DNA of 64,000 nucleotides. Origin: SZUA-309 sp965233675. GTDB lineage: Bacteria > Pseudomonadota > Gammaproteobacteria > Pseudomonadales > Azotimanducaceae. The stretch covers positions 3,286,001 through 3,350,000 of the forward strand of contig OZ247498.1 of the NCBI GenBank assembly GCA_965233675.1, given 5' to 3'. The notes under the pieces are model-generated. The model did not search any database and had not been told where the DNA came from. It saw only the letters and a program-made list of their open reading frames with translations. A program made the translations under genes and the position numbers. Positions 42,883 through 52,299 of the stretch are shown in pieces (positions within the stretch are counted from its first letter, which is position 1; every line of letters starts with the position of its first letter).

Positions 42883-44214
42883 ATGAATGTCTGGCATAGA
42901 TGGGCCCAGTATATTGATCAAGCAGCAGCGCACAGCGCCCGCTACTCTGAGGATGATTTCACGCTGCTGGGCTGGTTGGCGTGGCTCATCCCAGTCGCCG
43001 CAATAGTCGACTACGTCGTCGGAAATCCAAACTACGACACCATACTAGTCCGCACCTCGGCGGCTGTGGTTTGTATTCCCTTGATCTTGCGTCGCAAGCT
43101 ATTGGTGAAATCACCTAACTTCGCACGCTGGTATTTCGTATTGGTTACAGCTTACTGCTTCCCGTTCACGTACGGATTTATGCTTGCGATGAATGCCGCT
43201 TATGCTCCAGCGGGACAAGAGATTCATATCATCTGGATACTCCAGTACTTCATCGCACTTTTTCTTTTTATTCAGCTGATCATAAACGGATCCCTAGCCA
43301 CTTTGCTTTGGATCATTGCTAGCGTCTTCGCACTCCTACCTGCGCTCGTTTATTCGGACGCAAACATTGATGAACTAAAACGTGTGTTCGTTTATCCGGT
43401 AACTGGATATCTAACCGCACTGGGCTTTGGAATTCTTACGAACCGAAAGACGGCCATAGTCAACGCCGAGAAAGCGGCTGCCGGATCTGCCATCGGTGCA
43501 AACCTAGCTCATGAACTGAGAACACCGCTAGCAAGCATAGGCGCGTTGTCGAAAGGCACAGCAAACCTGTTACCAACGCTAACAGATGCATACGTCAAAG
43601 CTAAAGAAGCCGGGATCAAAGTTCAGCCGCTAAGAGAGAACCAGGTGTCTCTCCTCCGCAAGTCGCTCAGCACTATCCGAAACGAAGTCGAGTATTCCAA
43701 CACCATCATCGACATGCTCCTGGTGAACACCGCCGACAAATCCCTCTCCGATGTCGAGACGGAGTACTTCTCAGTCCTCGCAGCGGCAAAAGAGTCCATC
43801 AAACGTTTTCCGTTCAACAACCAGAAAGAGCGAGCGCTGATACGGCTGGAGATAGAGGACGACTTCGAGGTGGAAGCCCCGCGGCTGTTGATCGTTCATG
43901 TGCTGTTCAATCTGATGAAGAATGCGCTCTACTCCGTCCAAAAGGCAGGAAAGGGCGACGTACTCATTTCTGCCCATCAGAAGAAGAACAGCGGGTGCAT
44001 CGTGGTCCACGATTCCGGAATGGGAATCGCGCCTTCGGTTCGGAATCACATATTCGAAAGGTTCTACACGACAACGCGGACATTCCAGAGCGCAGGCATC
44101 GGTTTGAGCTTCTGCAAACTCGTGATGGAGTCCATCGGCGGCTCGATCAAGGTTGATTCCGAAGAAGGGGAATACACCACCTTCACGCTCGAGTTTCCGC
44201 ACGCGAGAGCCTGA
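42883..44214 (+). CDS. CqsS-like six-TM sensor histidine kinase without receiver
   Basis: 443 aa. Six transmembrane helices (about 27-185) resemble the CAI-1 sensor CqsS of Vibrio in wording and layout (TLLGWLAWLIPV, CIPLILRRKLL, TNRKTAIVNAEKAAAGSAIGANLAHELRTPLASI). The phospho-acceptor is H210, the N box is NLMKNALYSVQ, and the G boxes are HDSGMGIAP and GIGLSFCKLV. Unlike CqsS it ends after the ATPase domain and has no receiver, so a separate phosphotransfer partner or regulator is needed; none is adjacent. The 3' half looks richer in G+C than the 5' half. Confidence 0.82.
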   Translation: MNVWHRWAQYIDQAAAHSARYSEDDFTLLGWLAWLIPVAAIVDYVVGNPNYDTILVRTSAAVVCIPLILRRKLLVKSPNFARWYFVLVTAYCFPFTYGFMLAMNAAYAPAGQEIHIIWILQYFIALFLFIQLIINGSLATLLWIIASVFALLPALVYSDANIDELKRVFVYPVTGYLTALGFGILTNRKTAIVNAEKAAAGSAIGANLAHELRTPLASIGALSKGTANLLPTLTDAYVKAKEAGIKVQPLRENQVSLLRKSLSTIRNEVEYSNTIIDMLLVNTADKSLSDVETEYFSVLAAAKESIKRFPFNNQKERALIRLEIEDDFEVEAPRLLIVHVLFNLMKNALYSVQKAGKGDVLISAHQKKNSGCIVVHDSGMGIAPSVRNHIFERFYTTTRTFQSAGIGLSFCKLVMESIGGSIKVDSEEGEYTTFTLEFPHARA

Positions 44215-44238
44215 GTCCTCTTCGGCAGAAATCCTGCC

Positions 44239-45330
44239 TTACTCAATGCAGGAATAAACCGCTTCGGCACATTTCATAGCCGATACGCCACCAGTCACCA
44301 CACCGGCCTGCATCTGATTCATGACGAAGCAGAACCCCACTTTCGCCTCGGGATCGTAGAAAGCCATCGAACCACCGGCGCCCGCATGTCCGAAGCTGGC
44401 GGCACGCATGCCGATCGGGGCGGCTTCATCGTGCACCATGAATCCAAGGCCGAACTGCGAGTGGGTCAGCAGCACCTGATCCGGGCCGCTGGAATGCACC
44501 CGCGTTGCTTCCGCCAGCAATTCGTCCGGCAGCAATTTCGGCAGGAGCGCATAGAGCTTCGCCAGATCACGGGCTGTGCCATGGCCGTTCATGGCAGGCA
44601 GTTCGGCGCTGCGGAACTGCTCGGAGTTCATATATCCCGGGCCCATTGCCGGATTCTGAAATGCCGCACCTGTGGGCGTACTCCTGTCCTGCATGGCCTT
44701 CATCATTGCCTGGGCGCCTTCCGGCAGCGCATTTTGTCCAGCCCGGACCCGAGCAGGGACCATCTGGGCGCAGCGCGCCAGATCACTGCTGCCAAGTCCG
44801 ACGTGCAGATCGAGTGAATGCGGTCGAGAGAGGAACTCAGTCAGCCAGCCCCCAATGGTTCGCCCGGTCCTTCGCATAAGCAGCTCACCGAGCAGAAACC
44901 CGAATGTGCGGGCGTGATAACCATGGCGTTCACCGGGCGTCCACCAGGGAGTTTCGCCTGCCAGTGCCGCGCAGAACCCATGCCAGTCATAGATCAGTTC
45001 GCGCTCAACCGGCGCATGAAGTCCTACCAGCCCCGCCTGGTGGCAGAGCACTTGGCGCAGGGTAATCTGTTCTTTGCCATTGTTCGCGAACTCTGGCCAG
45101 ACAGTGGACAGCGGCTCGTCCAGCTGGAGCCACCCCTCCGCTACCGCCTGCAATACACAGACCGTCGCCACACCTTTGGTCGCTGAGAAGAGGCAGCAAA
45201 GCGTGTCTTCCTGCCAGAGCTGAGTTTTCTTTCTGTCTGTGTGGCCAGCCCATGCATCCACGACCAACTCACCATCCAGGAAGACGCCCAGCGCCGCACC
45301 CACATCCCGCCCTTCAGAAAACCCCGACAT
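44239..45330 (-). CDS. Serine beta-lactamase-like esterase (class C fold)
   Basis: 363 aa of the beta-lactamase/EstB group. The nucleophile motif is S49-A-T-K52 (LFSATKGVA), the Tyr motif is GYHARTFGFLLGE and the third motif near the C-terminus is SFGHAGAGGS (HxG type). No signal peptide is seen, so it is more likely a cytoplasmic esterase than a drug-resistance enzyme. It converges on the kinase gene with 24 bases between; a short GGCAG/CTGCC hairpin lies there. Confidence 0.9.
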   Translation of the reverse strand: MSGFSEGRDVGAALGVFLDGELVVDAWAGHTDRKKTQLWQEDTLCCLFSATKGVATVCVLQAVAEGWLQLDEPLSTVWPEFANNGKEQITLRQVLCHQAGLVGLHAPVERELIYDWHGFCAALAGETPWWTPGERHGYHARTFGFLLGELLMRRTGRTIGGWLTEFLSRPHSLDLHVGLGSSDLARCAQMVPARVRAGQNALPEGAQAMMKAMQDRSTPTGAAFQNPAMGPGYMNSEQFRSAELPAMNGHGTARDLAKLYALLPKLLPDELLAEATRVHSSGPDQVLLTHSQFGLGFMVHDEAAPIGMRAASFGHAGAGGSMAFYDPEAKVGFCFVMNQMQAGVVTGGVSAMKCAEAVYSCIE

Positions 45331-45435
45331 GAAAGTATCTGCGACTTTCCTGAAAGTCGGATCGACTTCTCCCTGGAGTTGAAGTTGAATAGCGCTTTCC
45401 TCACGGGGCCGGATCGGTCCGCAGCATAGCAGTTA

Positions 45436-46791
45436 ATGTCCAGTAGAGACCTGAGCCAGGGTCCGGTCGCCACTTCCCTGTTTAAACTCACAGCACCCAT
45501 GATGGCTGGCATATCGGCCAACATCACTGTGAGCATGCTGGAGATCGGCTTCATCGGCCAGCTTGGCACCCAGCATCTTGCAGCGATCACATTCACCTTC
45601 CCTGTCGTGATGATTCTGTCGAGCATCGCGCTCGGGATCGGGATCGGCACCTCATCGGTGATTGCACGCAGCGTCGGCGCAGGTGGCGAGAGCGGCAGGA
45701 GCGAAGTGCAGCGCCTGGGCACTCACGCCATGATGCTCGTCTTCGGCTCCATGGCGGTGCTCTCGCTGGTCGGCTACCTCACCATTGATCCGGTGTTCCT
45801 GATGCTCGGTGCATCGCCGGATCTGTTGCCGCTGATTCACAGTTACCTGGATATCTACTACCCGACGACGCTGCTGTTCACCATGACGATGGTGGCGGGG
45901 AACATCATGCGCGCCAACGGAAACGCCAACATTCCGGGACTGGTGATGACCCTGGGTGCGCTGGCAAATCTGGCCATAGATCCGATTCTGATCTTCGGCT
46001 GGTTCGGCGCACCTCGCCTGGAACTTACCGGCGCCGCCGTGGCGGCCGCCATTTCCCGCCTGGGTACAGCGGCAGTCCTCATCTACTACGTGCATCGCGG
46101 CGGCATGATCACCACCCGGAATCTGTTCCAGGGGTTTGCTTCTTCCGCCACCCGGATCATGCAGATCGGCCTGCCGGCGATGGCCACCCAACTCATTGGT
46201 CCAGTATCGGGCGCGATTATTACCCGCATGCTCGCCAGCCACGGCGAAGTCGTGGTGGCAGGTTTTGGGGTCGCCACACGAATAGAGTCCGTTTCGGTGA
46301 TGGTACTGTTCGCGCTCTCTGCCAGCATCGGTCCGTTCGTGGGCCAGAACTGGGGCGCAGGACATCCGGATCGGGTCCGGCAGGGCCTGCGTGTCGCGTA
46401 CCAGTTCTGCATCGGCTGGGGGTTGCTCATCGCCCTGCCCCTGCTCGTTTTTGGAGAGGCGATTTCCGGGGTGGTGGATGATTCAGCAACGGTGATCCGT
46501 ACCGCTGCCTGGTACCTTGCCGTTGTGCCGTGGTCCTATGGCCTCTGGGGCGTTCTCATGATGGCCTCCGCCTCATTCAATGCACTGGGCAAGCCGCTCC
46601 CCTCCACGGCGCTTTCCTTTTCCCGGATGTTCATCCTCTACATTCCCCTTGCCTATCTGCTCGATCAGATGCTCGGCTATCACGGCATATTCATCGCCAC
46701 CGCAATCAGCAACGGCATTATGGGAGCGCTTGGCTTCCTCTGGTTCAGACGGCTCTTCTTCCCGGGTGCCCGTACCCCTGCAATGGGGTAG
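45436..46791 (+). CDS. MATE-family multidrug/metabolite exporter
   Basis: 451 aa with twelve transmembrane helices arranged as two MatE repeats. Seen: FKLTAPMMAGISANITVSMLEIGFIGQLGTQHLAA at the start of repeat one and MQIGLPAMATQLIGPVSGAIITRMLASHG at the start of repeat two. It exchanges cations for exported organic compounds. The frame of the following gene stays open through its 3' part, which is only a shadow. It is divergent from the esterase gene. Confidence 0.93.
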   Translation: MSSRDLSQGPVATSLFKLTAPMMAGISANITVSMLEIGFIGQLGTQHLAAITFTFPVVMILSSIALGIGIGTSSVIARSVGAGGESGRSEVQRLGTHAMMLVFGSMAVLSLVGYLTIDPVFLMLGASPDLLPLIHSYLDIYYPTTLLFTMTMVAGNIMRANGNANIPGLVMTLGALANLAIDPILIFGWFGAPRLELTGAAVAAAISRLGTAAVLIYYVHRGGMITTRNLFQGFASSATRIMQIGLPAMATQLIGPVSGAIITRMLASHGEVVVAGFGVATRIESVSVMVLFALSASIGPFVGQNWGAGHPDRVRQGLRVAYQFCIGWGLLIALPLLVFGEAISGVVDDSATVIRTAAWYLAVVPWSYGLWGVLMMASASFNALGKPLPSTALSFSRMFILYIPLAYLLDQMLGYHGIFIATAISNGIMGALGFLWFRRLFFPGARTPAMG

Positions 46792-46838
46792 TGTTGCTCC
46801 GAAAATCTTTGCGAAGAGAACCATCAGAGGGAGAGACC

Positions 46839-47810
46839 ATGGTTGGCGTCTATCGGATTCACGAACCGGGCGGTCCAGAGGTGATGCGCTGGGAACAGGA
46901 AGAACTCGGCACCCCTGCGCCGGGCATGGCACAAGTGCGTCACACGGCCATCGGCCTCAACTACATCGACACCTATCACAGAAGCGGCCTCTATAAACTG
47001 CCCTTACCCAGCCGCCTTGGGGTGGAAGGCGCCGGTGTCGTAGAAGCGATTGGTGACGGTGTTGAGGGCGTGGCTGTCGGGGATCGGGTTGCCTACTCCG
47101 GTGGCCTGGGCGCATACGCCGAAGCGATCCACATGCCGGCGGGTCGGCTCGTGAAACTACCGGAGGGCGTCAGCGAAGAAACAGCTGCGGCCAGCCTTCT
47201 GAAGGGCCTGACCGCCGCCTACCTGCTGACCCGCACCTTTCCCGTTCAAGCCGGCCAGGACGTGCTCGTGCACGCGGCCGCAGGTGGCACAGGCCTCATC
47301 CTGTGCCAGTGGGCGCACCATCTCGGCGCCAGGGTAATCGGCACTGCGGGCAGCAAAGACAAGGCCGCCATGGCGCGGGACAACGGCGCGGACCACACCA
47401 TTCTCTATCGCGAAGAAGACGTGGCCGAACAGGTTCGTGCACTCACGGACGGCAAGGGTGTGAACGTGGTCTACGACGGTGTGGGCAAGGATACCTTCGA
47501 TGCGTCACTGGCAAGTCTTGCGCCACTCGGCATGTTCGTGAGTTTCGGCAATGCTTCCGGCAACGCGCCAAGTGTGCCGCCCCACGAACTGCAGAATCGT
47601 GGCTCGCTGTTCTTCACCCGGCCATCGCTGGCGCATTACAGCGCCAGCAGCGAAGACCTGCAGAACCTGGCAGATCGGTTCTTCGAAGTGATCGGCAACG
47701 GGGCCGTGCAGATACACATCAATCAGCGCTACCCGCTCACCGACCTGGTGCAGGCCCATCGTGATCTGGAGTCGAGAAAGACCACCGGCTCCACGATTCT
47801 TATCCCCTGA
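46839..47810 (+). CDS. Quinone oxidoreductase (zeta-crystallin type)
   Basis: 323 aa medium-chain dehydrogenase/reductase without zinc ligands. N-terminal GroES-like part has RHTAIGLNYIDTYHRSGLY and the NADPH-binding part has VLVHAAAGGTGLILCQWAHHLGARVIGTAGS. It reduces quinones with NADPH. Start chosen at the ATG at 46839 with AGAGGGAGAG upstream; the frame is open further into the MATE gene. It follows the MATE gene by 47 bases and may share its transcript. Confidence 0.93.
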   Translation: MVGVYRIHEPGGPEVMRWEQEELGTPAPGMAQVRHTAIGLNYIDTYHRSGLYKLPLPSRLGVEGAGVVEAIGDGVEGVAVGDRVAYSGGLGAYAEAIHMPAGRLVKLPEGVSEETAAASLLKGLTAAYLLTRTFPVQAGQDVLVHAAAGGTGLILCQWAHHLGARVIGTAGSKDKAAMARDNGADHTILYREEDVAEQVRALTDGKGVNVVYDGVGKDTFDASLASLAPLGMFVSFGNASGNAPSVPPHELQNRGSLFFTRPSLAHYSASSEDLQNLADRFFEVIGNGAVQIHINQRYPLTDLVQAHRDLESRKTTGSTILIP

Positions 47811-47843
47811 CCAGATCTCCCGACCAGAGCCTGGACCAGAGCC

Positions 47844-48863
47844 TCAGCTCGGGTCCGCGATCTTCAGCATCTGTTTGCCGATATTCTTACCGGTGAACAG
47901 ACGGTTCAGTGTGGCAGGGATGTTTTCGAACCCTTCCTGAACATCGTCCCGATGCACCAGTTCGCCGTTCTGCATCCAGCCGAGCAGTGCTTCCGCCCCT
48001 TCGGCAAATCGATCCATGTAGTCGATGACGATGAACCCTTCCATGCGCGCCCGCATGACCACCAGGTTCATCAGATTGGTCGGACCGGGTTGGGGCTCGG
48101 TCGCATTGTAGTTTGCGATCCCACCACACAAGACCACACGAGCCTTCAGGTTGATATGGTTGAGCGCTGCCTCGAGGATATCGCCGCCCACGTTGTCGAA
48201 GAAGACGTCCACCTTGTCGGGGCAGAGCTCGCCGATACGCTGATCGACGTGCTCCGACTTGTAGTCGATCACGTCATCGAAACGCGCTTCCTTCTTCAGC
48301 CAGTCACATTTCTCCGGGCCACCGGCGATTCCGATCACCCGACATCCTTTGATCCGTGCGATCTGTCCGGCAACGGATCCGGTCGCGCCGGCAGCACCGG
48401 ATACCAGAACGGTCTCACCCTCTTTCGGCTCACCCAGATCCAGCATGCCGAAATAGGCAGTCTGGCCCGTGGTGCCCAGCACGCCGAGTGCCATCTGGGG
48501 CGTCACGCCCGGTGCCAGTTTGGACAGACCGATGCCGCCGGCAGCACCGTCCACCACCAGAAAGTCCTGCCAGCCACCAAGCGTCTGGACCAGGTCCCCT
48601 GTCGCGTAGTCCGGATGGTTGGAACTCACCACCTGAGCCACCGAGCCAGCACGCATCGGCTCACCGATGGCCACCGGCGGCATATAGCTCTCCCGGTCTT
48701 CCATCCAGCCGCGCTGAGTGGGATCGAATGACAGGTACAGATTACGAACCAGCACCTGGCCGTCGGCGGGTTCCGGGATCGGTGCTTCCCGATATTCGAA
48801 ATTTTCCTCGGTCACCACACCATGAGGCCGTCTGGCCAGAAGCCATTGCCTGTTCGTGTTCAT
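47844..48863 (-). CDS. NADP-dependent medium-chain oxidoreductase (CurA/PTGR-like)
   Basis: 339 aa of the prostaglandin reductase/2-alkenal reductase group. Typical pieces: VRNLYLSFDPTQRGWM, VLGTTGQTAYFGMLDLGEPKEGETVLVSGAAGATGSVAGQIA, FFDNVGGDILEAAL and the C-terminal NRLFTGKNIGKQMLKI. It reduces the C=C bond of enones with NADPH. It is divergent from the amidase; RBS AGGAGG lies nine bases before the start. Confidence 0.94.
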   Translation of the reverse strand: MNTNRQWLLARRPHGVVTEENFEYREAPIPEPADGQVLVRNLYLSFDPTQRGWMEDRESYMPPVAIGEPMRAGSVAQVVSSNHPDYATGDLVQTLGGWQDFLVVDGAAGGIGLSKLAPGVTPQMALGVLGTTGQTAYFGMLDLGEPKEGETVLVSGAAGATGSVAGQIARIKGCRVIGIAGGPEKCDWLKKEARFDDVIDYKSEHVDQRIGELCPDKVDVFFDNVGGDILEAALNHINLKARVVLCGGIANYNATEPQPGPTNLMNLVVMRARMEGFIVIDYMDRFAEGAEALLGWMQNGELVHRDDVQEGFENIPATLNRLFTGKNIGKQMLKIADPS

Positions 48864-48927
48864 TTCGAACCCTCCTGAGTAAGTGGCATGCTAAAATGTC
48901 CGCAATACCTGGAGGGCGCAACGCGTA

Positions 48928-50382
48928 ATGAGCGATCTGGCATTTTCATCCGCCACCGAGCTGGCGGCCGCCATACAGCGGCGGGATATTTCAGCGGTGG
49001 AGTTGCTACAGCTCTATCTGGCACGCGTTGACGAGTACAACGGCGCGTTGAACGCCATCGTGGTCGATGTCCGGGAGCAGGCCCTCGAGGAGGCGGCAGC
49101 GGCAGATGAGGCCCTGGCGGAAGGCAAACCCTGCGGGCCCCTGCACGGCGTGCCCATGACAGTGAAGGAGTCCTACAACCTGACGGGCACCCCCACCACC
49201 TATGGGAATCCGGACTGGAAAGAGAACATTGCCACCGAGGATGCAGAGGCCGTGAAGCGCCTCAAACAGGCGGGCGTCATCGTATTCGGCAAAACCAACG
49301 TGCCGCTGTCGCTGGCCGACTTCCAGAGCTACAACGATATTTACGGCACCACCAATAACCCGTTCAACCACAAGCGCATACCCGGCGGATCCTCTGGCGG
49401 TTCGGCTGCGGCGCTGGCGGCAGGGCTCACCGGCCTGGAAGCCGGCTCCGATATCGGTGGCTCCATCCGCAACCCTGCACATTTCTGCGGGATCTTCGGC
49501 CACAAGCCAACGCACAATCTGGTCTGGATGCGAGGCCACTCGCCGCCCGGCGACATTCGCGGCAGCTCGGATATTTCCGTGATCGGGCCCATGGCCCGCT
49601 CCGCCGATGATCTCGACACGGCGCTCCGGAAAATGGCGGGGCCGAATCCCATTCTTTCCCGGGGATTCAAACTCGACCTGCCGGAATTCCCGGCTGGCGG
49701 CCTGAAAGGACTCAGAGTGGCCGTCTGGAACGACGACGAGCAGTGCCCGGTGGATCAGGAAGTCCGTGCCCGCGTGGATGCAGTGGCAAAGGCCTGCGAG
49801 GCAGCAGGTGCAGAGCTCGACTATGAAGCGCGACCGGATTTTTCCGCCGCTCACACCCACGAGGTTTATCAGAACCTGCTGCAGGCGACCATGGCGGCCC
49901 GCATGCCGGACGAGAACTACGAATCAATCAAACGCTACGTGGATCAACTGGATCCGAACGACGACAGTGAAGCAGCCAGGGTATTCCGCGCACAGGTCTC
50001 GAGCTTCAAGGCCTGGAAGACGGCCGATGAGCATCGCAGTCACCTCCGATGGCACTGGCACCAGTTCTTCAATGAGTATGATCTGCTGCTGTCACCCGTC
50101 ATGCCAACCGCCGCCTTCGAACATGACCATCGGCAGTTCAGCGAGCGCACGATCAAGGTGAACAACGAAGAGCGGCCTTATTTCGAGCAGGTTTTCTGGG
50201 CCGGACTGACAGGCGTCTCCTATCTGCCGTCAACGGTGATTCCCACTGGATTGAATCGCATCGGCCTGCCAATCGGCATCCAGATTATCGGTCCGGAGTA
50301 TGGAGATCTGATCACCATCGGGGCGGCACGAGAATTGGAAGCGGCAGGCTTCAGATTCTTACCGCCACCGGCCTATCTCTAG
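48928..50382 (+). CDS. Amidase-signature family protein
   Basis: 484 aa with the amidase signature Ser-cisSer-Lys triad: Lys in PMTVKESYNLTG, the GGSSGGSAAALAAGL loop, and GSDIGGSIRNPAHF. It hydrolyses amides or carbamates; no GatB/GatC gene is close, so it is not the Glu-tRNA amidotransferase. It ends 7 bases before the mevalonate genes on the same strand and may be co-transcribed with them, without any known functional link. Confidence 0.92.
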   Translation: MSDLAFSSATELAAAIQRRDISAVELLQLYLARVDEYNGALNAIVVDVREQALEEAAAADEALAEGKPCGPLHGVPMTVKESYNLTGTPTTYGNPDWKENIATEDAEAVKRLKQAGVIVFGKTNVPLSLADFQSYNDIYGTTNNPFNHKRIPGGSSGGSAAALAAGLTGLEAGSDIGGSIRNPAHFCGIFGHKPTHNLVWMRGHSPPGDIRGSSDISVIGPMARSADDLDTALRKMAGPNPILSRGFKLDLPEFPAGGLKGLRVAVWNDDEQCPVDQEVRARVDAVAKACEAAGAELDYEARPDFSAAHTHEVYQNLLQATMAARMPDENYESIKRYVDQLDPNDDSEAARVFRAQVSSFKAWKTADEHRSHLRWHWHQFFNEYDLLLSPVMPTAAFEHDHRQFSERTIKVNNEERPYFEQVFWAGLTGVSYLPSTVIPTGLNRIGLPIGIQIIGPEYGDLITIGAARELEAAGFRFLPPPAYL

Positions 50383-50389
50383 GCAGACC

Positions 50390-51331
50390 GTGTCCGTTAC
50401 TGCCGTTGCGCACCCGAACATCGCGCTGATCAAGTACTGGGGCAAGCAGGCAGTACCAGGCAATGTGCCCGCGACGCCCTCTGTTTCCATCACCCTGGAT
50501 ACACTCACGTCCACAACCTCCGTCCGTGCCAGCAAGACTGACCGGATCATCCTGAACGGCCAGGAAGCGGAAGATGCAAAGATCAGTGCCTGTCTCCACA
50601 TGCTGCGATCGGAATTCGCCATCGAGCCGGTGACGATCGAAAGTGAGAACAACTTCCCCACCGCCGCTGGTCTCGCCTCCTCCGCGTCCGGCTTTGCCGC
50701 ACTGATCACTGCGCTGGATGCGTTCAGTGATCTCGGCCTGGGCGCTGAAGCACGCACCGTCTACGCACGCAAAGCCTCCGGCTCCGCGGCTCGTTCCATC
50801 TACGGCGGTTTCGCGAGTCTCGGCGGTCCGGACTGGGTCGGCAAACCGGTGCTGGACCGGGAGGAATGGCCACTCAAGGTGGTGATCGCGATCACCGACG
50901 AAAACAGAAAGAGCGTTTCCTCGTCTCTGGGCATGAAAACCTCGGAACAGACCTCTCCGTATTACGATGCCTGGGTGAGCAGTACGGCGGACGACTACCA
51001 GGCAGCACTCGAGGCCATCGCCATGCGTGACTTCGAACGCCTCGCCGTTCTGTCGGAATCGAGCTGCCTGAAGATGCACGGTGTCATGCAATCCAGCCTG
51101 CCGGCCATGATCTACTGGCGTCCGGCCACGCTATCGTGCATTCACGCCGTGCGCGACCTGCGCAGCAATGGCACGCCCGTATTCTTCACCATTGATGCAG
51201 GGCCGCAGCTCAAAGCGGTCTGCCTGCCCGAGGCCGCCGATACCGTCGCCGGGGCGTTGAGCGCGATTGGAGGCGTGATCGCCACCCACACCGTTGGACT
51301 CGGCGAGGGTGCCCGCCTTCTCGCCCCATGA
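50390..51331 (+). CDS. mvaD: Diphosphomevalonate decarboxylase
   Basis: 313 aa GHMP-superfamily enzyme that converts mevalonate 5-diphosphate to isopentenyl diphosphate. Diagnostic sequences are AHPNIALIKYWGKQ at the start and NNFPTAAGLASSASGFAAL for the ATP loop, followed by ARKASGSAARSIYGGF with the catalytic arginine region. It starts with GTG. It overlaps the phosphomevalonate kinase gene by ATGA. Together with the next two genes it gives most of the mevalonate pathway. Confidence 0.94.
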   Translation: MSVTAVAHPNIALIKYWGKQAVPGNVPATPSVSITLDTLTSTTSVRASKTDRIILNGQEAEDAKISACLHMLRSEFAIEPVTIESENNFPTAAGLASSASGFAALITALDAFSDLGLGAEARTVYARKASGSAARSIYGGFASLGGPDWVGKPVLDREEWPLKVVIAITDENRKSVSSSLGMKTSEQTSPYYDAWVSSTADDYQAALEAIAMRDFERLAVLSESSCLKMHGVMQSSLPAMIYWRPATLSCIHAVRDLRSNGTPVFFTIDAGPQLKAVCLPEAADTVAGALSAIGGVIATHTVGLGEGARLLAP

Positions 51332-52299
51332 TTGAGTACGCCGCTCCCGGCAAAGCAGTGGTCTGGGGCGAGTACGCCGTGCTTGAAGGCGCCCCCGCGC
51401 TGGTGATGGCGGTGGATAGATACGCAACCGCCGGGATCGATACAGCATCAGACCATTGGCGTCTCAGCGCCGCAGGATTCGAAAGCGCGGCAACCCTGTC
51501 CGCTGCCGAACTCCTCTCCTCCACCGGCACGGAATCCGAGGGCATTACCGGCCTGGTCCGCGCGGTGGTCAGCGCCCTTGGCGACCCTGACCTGCCTGCA
51601 GCGGCGAGCGTTCACACCGATACCCGCGAATTCCACGGCGACGACAGATCCGGCAGATCGCAGAAACTCGGCATCGGCTCGAGCGCCGCAGTCTGCACCG
51701 CCACCAGCGCGGCTTTTGCCGAGTTTCTTGACAAACCATTCGACGTAACCGTCCCGCTTGCCGCGCACCGGCTGCTGCAGGGTAAGGCGGGGAGCGGACT
51801 GGACGTCGCCGCAGCCTGCCATGGCGGGGTGATCCGGTTCGAGTCCGGCCAGTCAGCCCCGGCAGAATGGCCGGAAACTCTGAGTTATCAGTACTTCTGG
51901 GTCGGTCAGGCGGCCAGCACGAGCGCCCATCTGGTTCGCTTCGGTGACTGGCGGGCATCCGCAGACACCGCCACGCTGGATGCGCTGTGCCAGGCAAGCG
52001 AACGCCTGTTCAGCTATCCGGACCTGGAACATCTTGCAGAGTACGTGGCCAGACTGAAGATCATGGACGATGCTGCCGGTCTCGGTATCTTCAGCGCAGG
52101 GCACGATCGCCTGCGTGCACTTGCCAATCGCGCCCAAGTAGTCTACAAACCGTGCGGCGCTGGCGGGGGTGACATAGGCATCGCCGTAAGCGACGATCCT
52201 ACGCACCTCGAAACACTCATCACACTTGCCAGCCAAGACTCATTTGTGACATTGGACCTGGAGATTGCTGCCCATGGCGTCCACCGATCCCGCAGCTAG
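51328..52299 (+). CDS. Phosphomevalonate kinase-like GHMP kinase
   Basis: 323 aa. N-terminal APGKAVVWGEYAVLEGAPALVMAVDRYA and the ATP-binding loop KLGIGSSAAVCTATSAAFAEF are those of ERG8-type phosphomevalonate kinases, as is QGKAGSGLDVAAACHGGVIRFESG. It phosphorylates mevalonate 5-phosphate. Its position between the decarboxylase and the HMG-CoA reductase/mevalonate kinase gene supports this. The end overlaps the next gene by 26 bases. Confidence 0.88.
   Translation: MIEYAAPGKAVVWGEYAVLEGAPALVMAVDRYATAGIDTASDHWRLSAAGFESAATLSAAELLSSTGTESEGITGLVRAVVSALGDPDLPAAASVHTDTREFHGDDRSGRSQKLGIGSSAAVCTATSAAFAEFLDKPFDVTVPLAAHRLLQGKAGSGLDVAAACHGGVIRFESGQSAPAEWPETLSYQYFWVGQAASTSAHLVRFGDWRASADTATLDALCQASERLFSYPDLEHLAEYVARLKIMDDAAGLGIFSAGHDRLRALANRAQVVYKPCGAGGGDIGIAVSDDPTHLETLITLASQDSFVTLDLEIAAHGVHRSRS

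Noticed and set aside
36068..44238. Mobile-element borders (tRNA, integrase, transposase, direct repeats) around the A+T-rich block
   Set aside because: None were found by eye, so acquisition is inferred from composition and content only.
46530..46838. Upstream extension of the quinone oxidoreductase frame
   Set aside because: It overlaps the MATE gene in another frame; the ATG at 46839 has AGAGGGAGAG and fits the family N-terminus.
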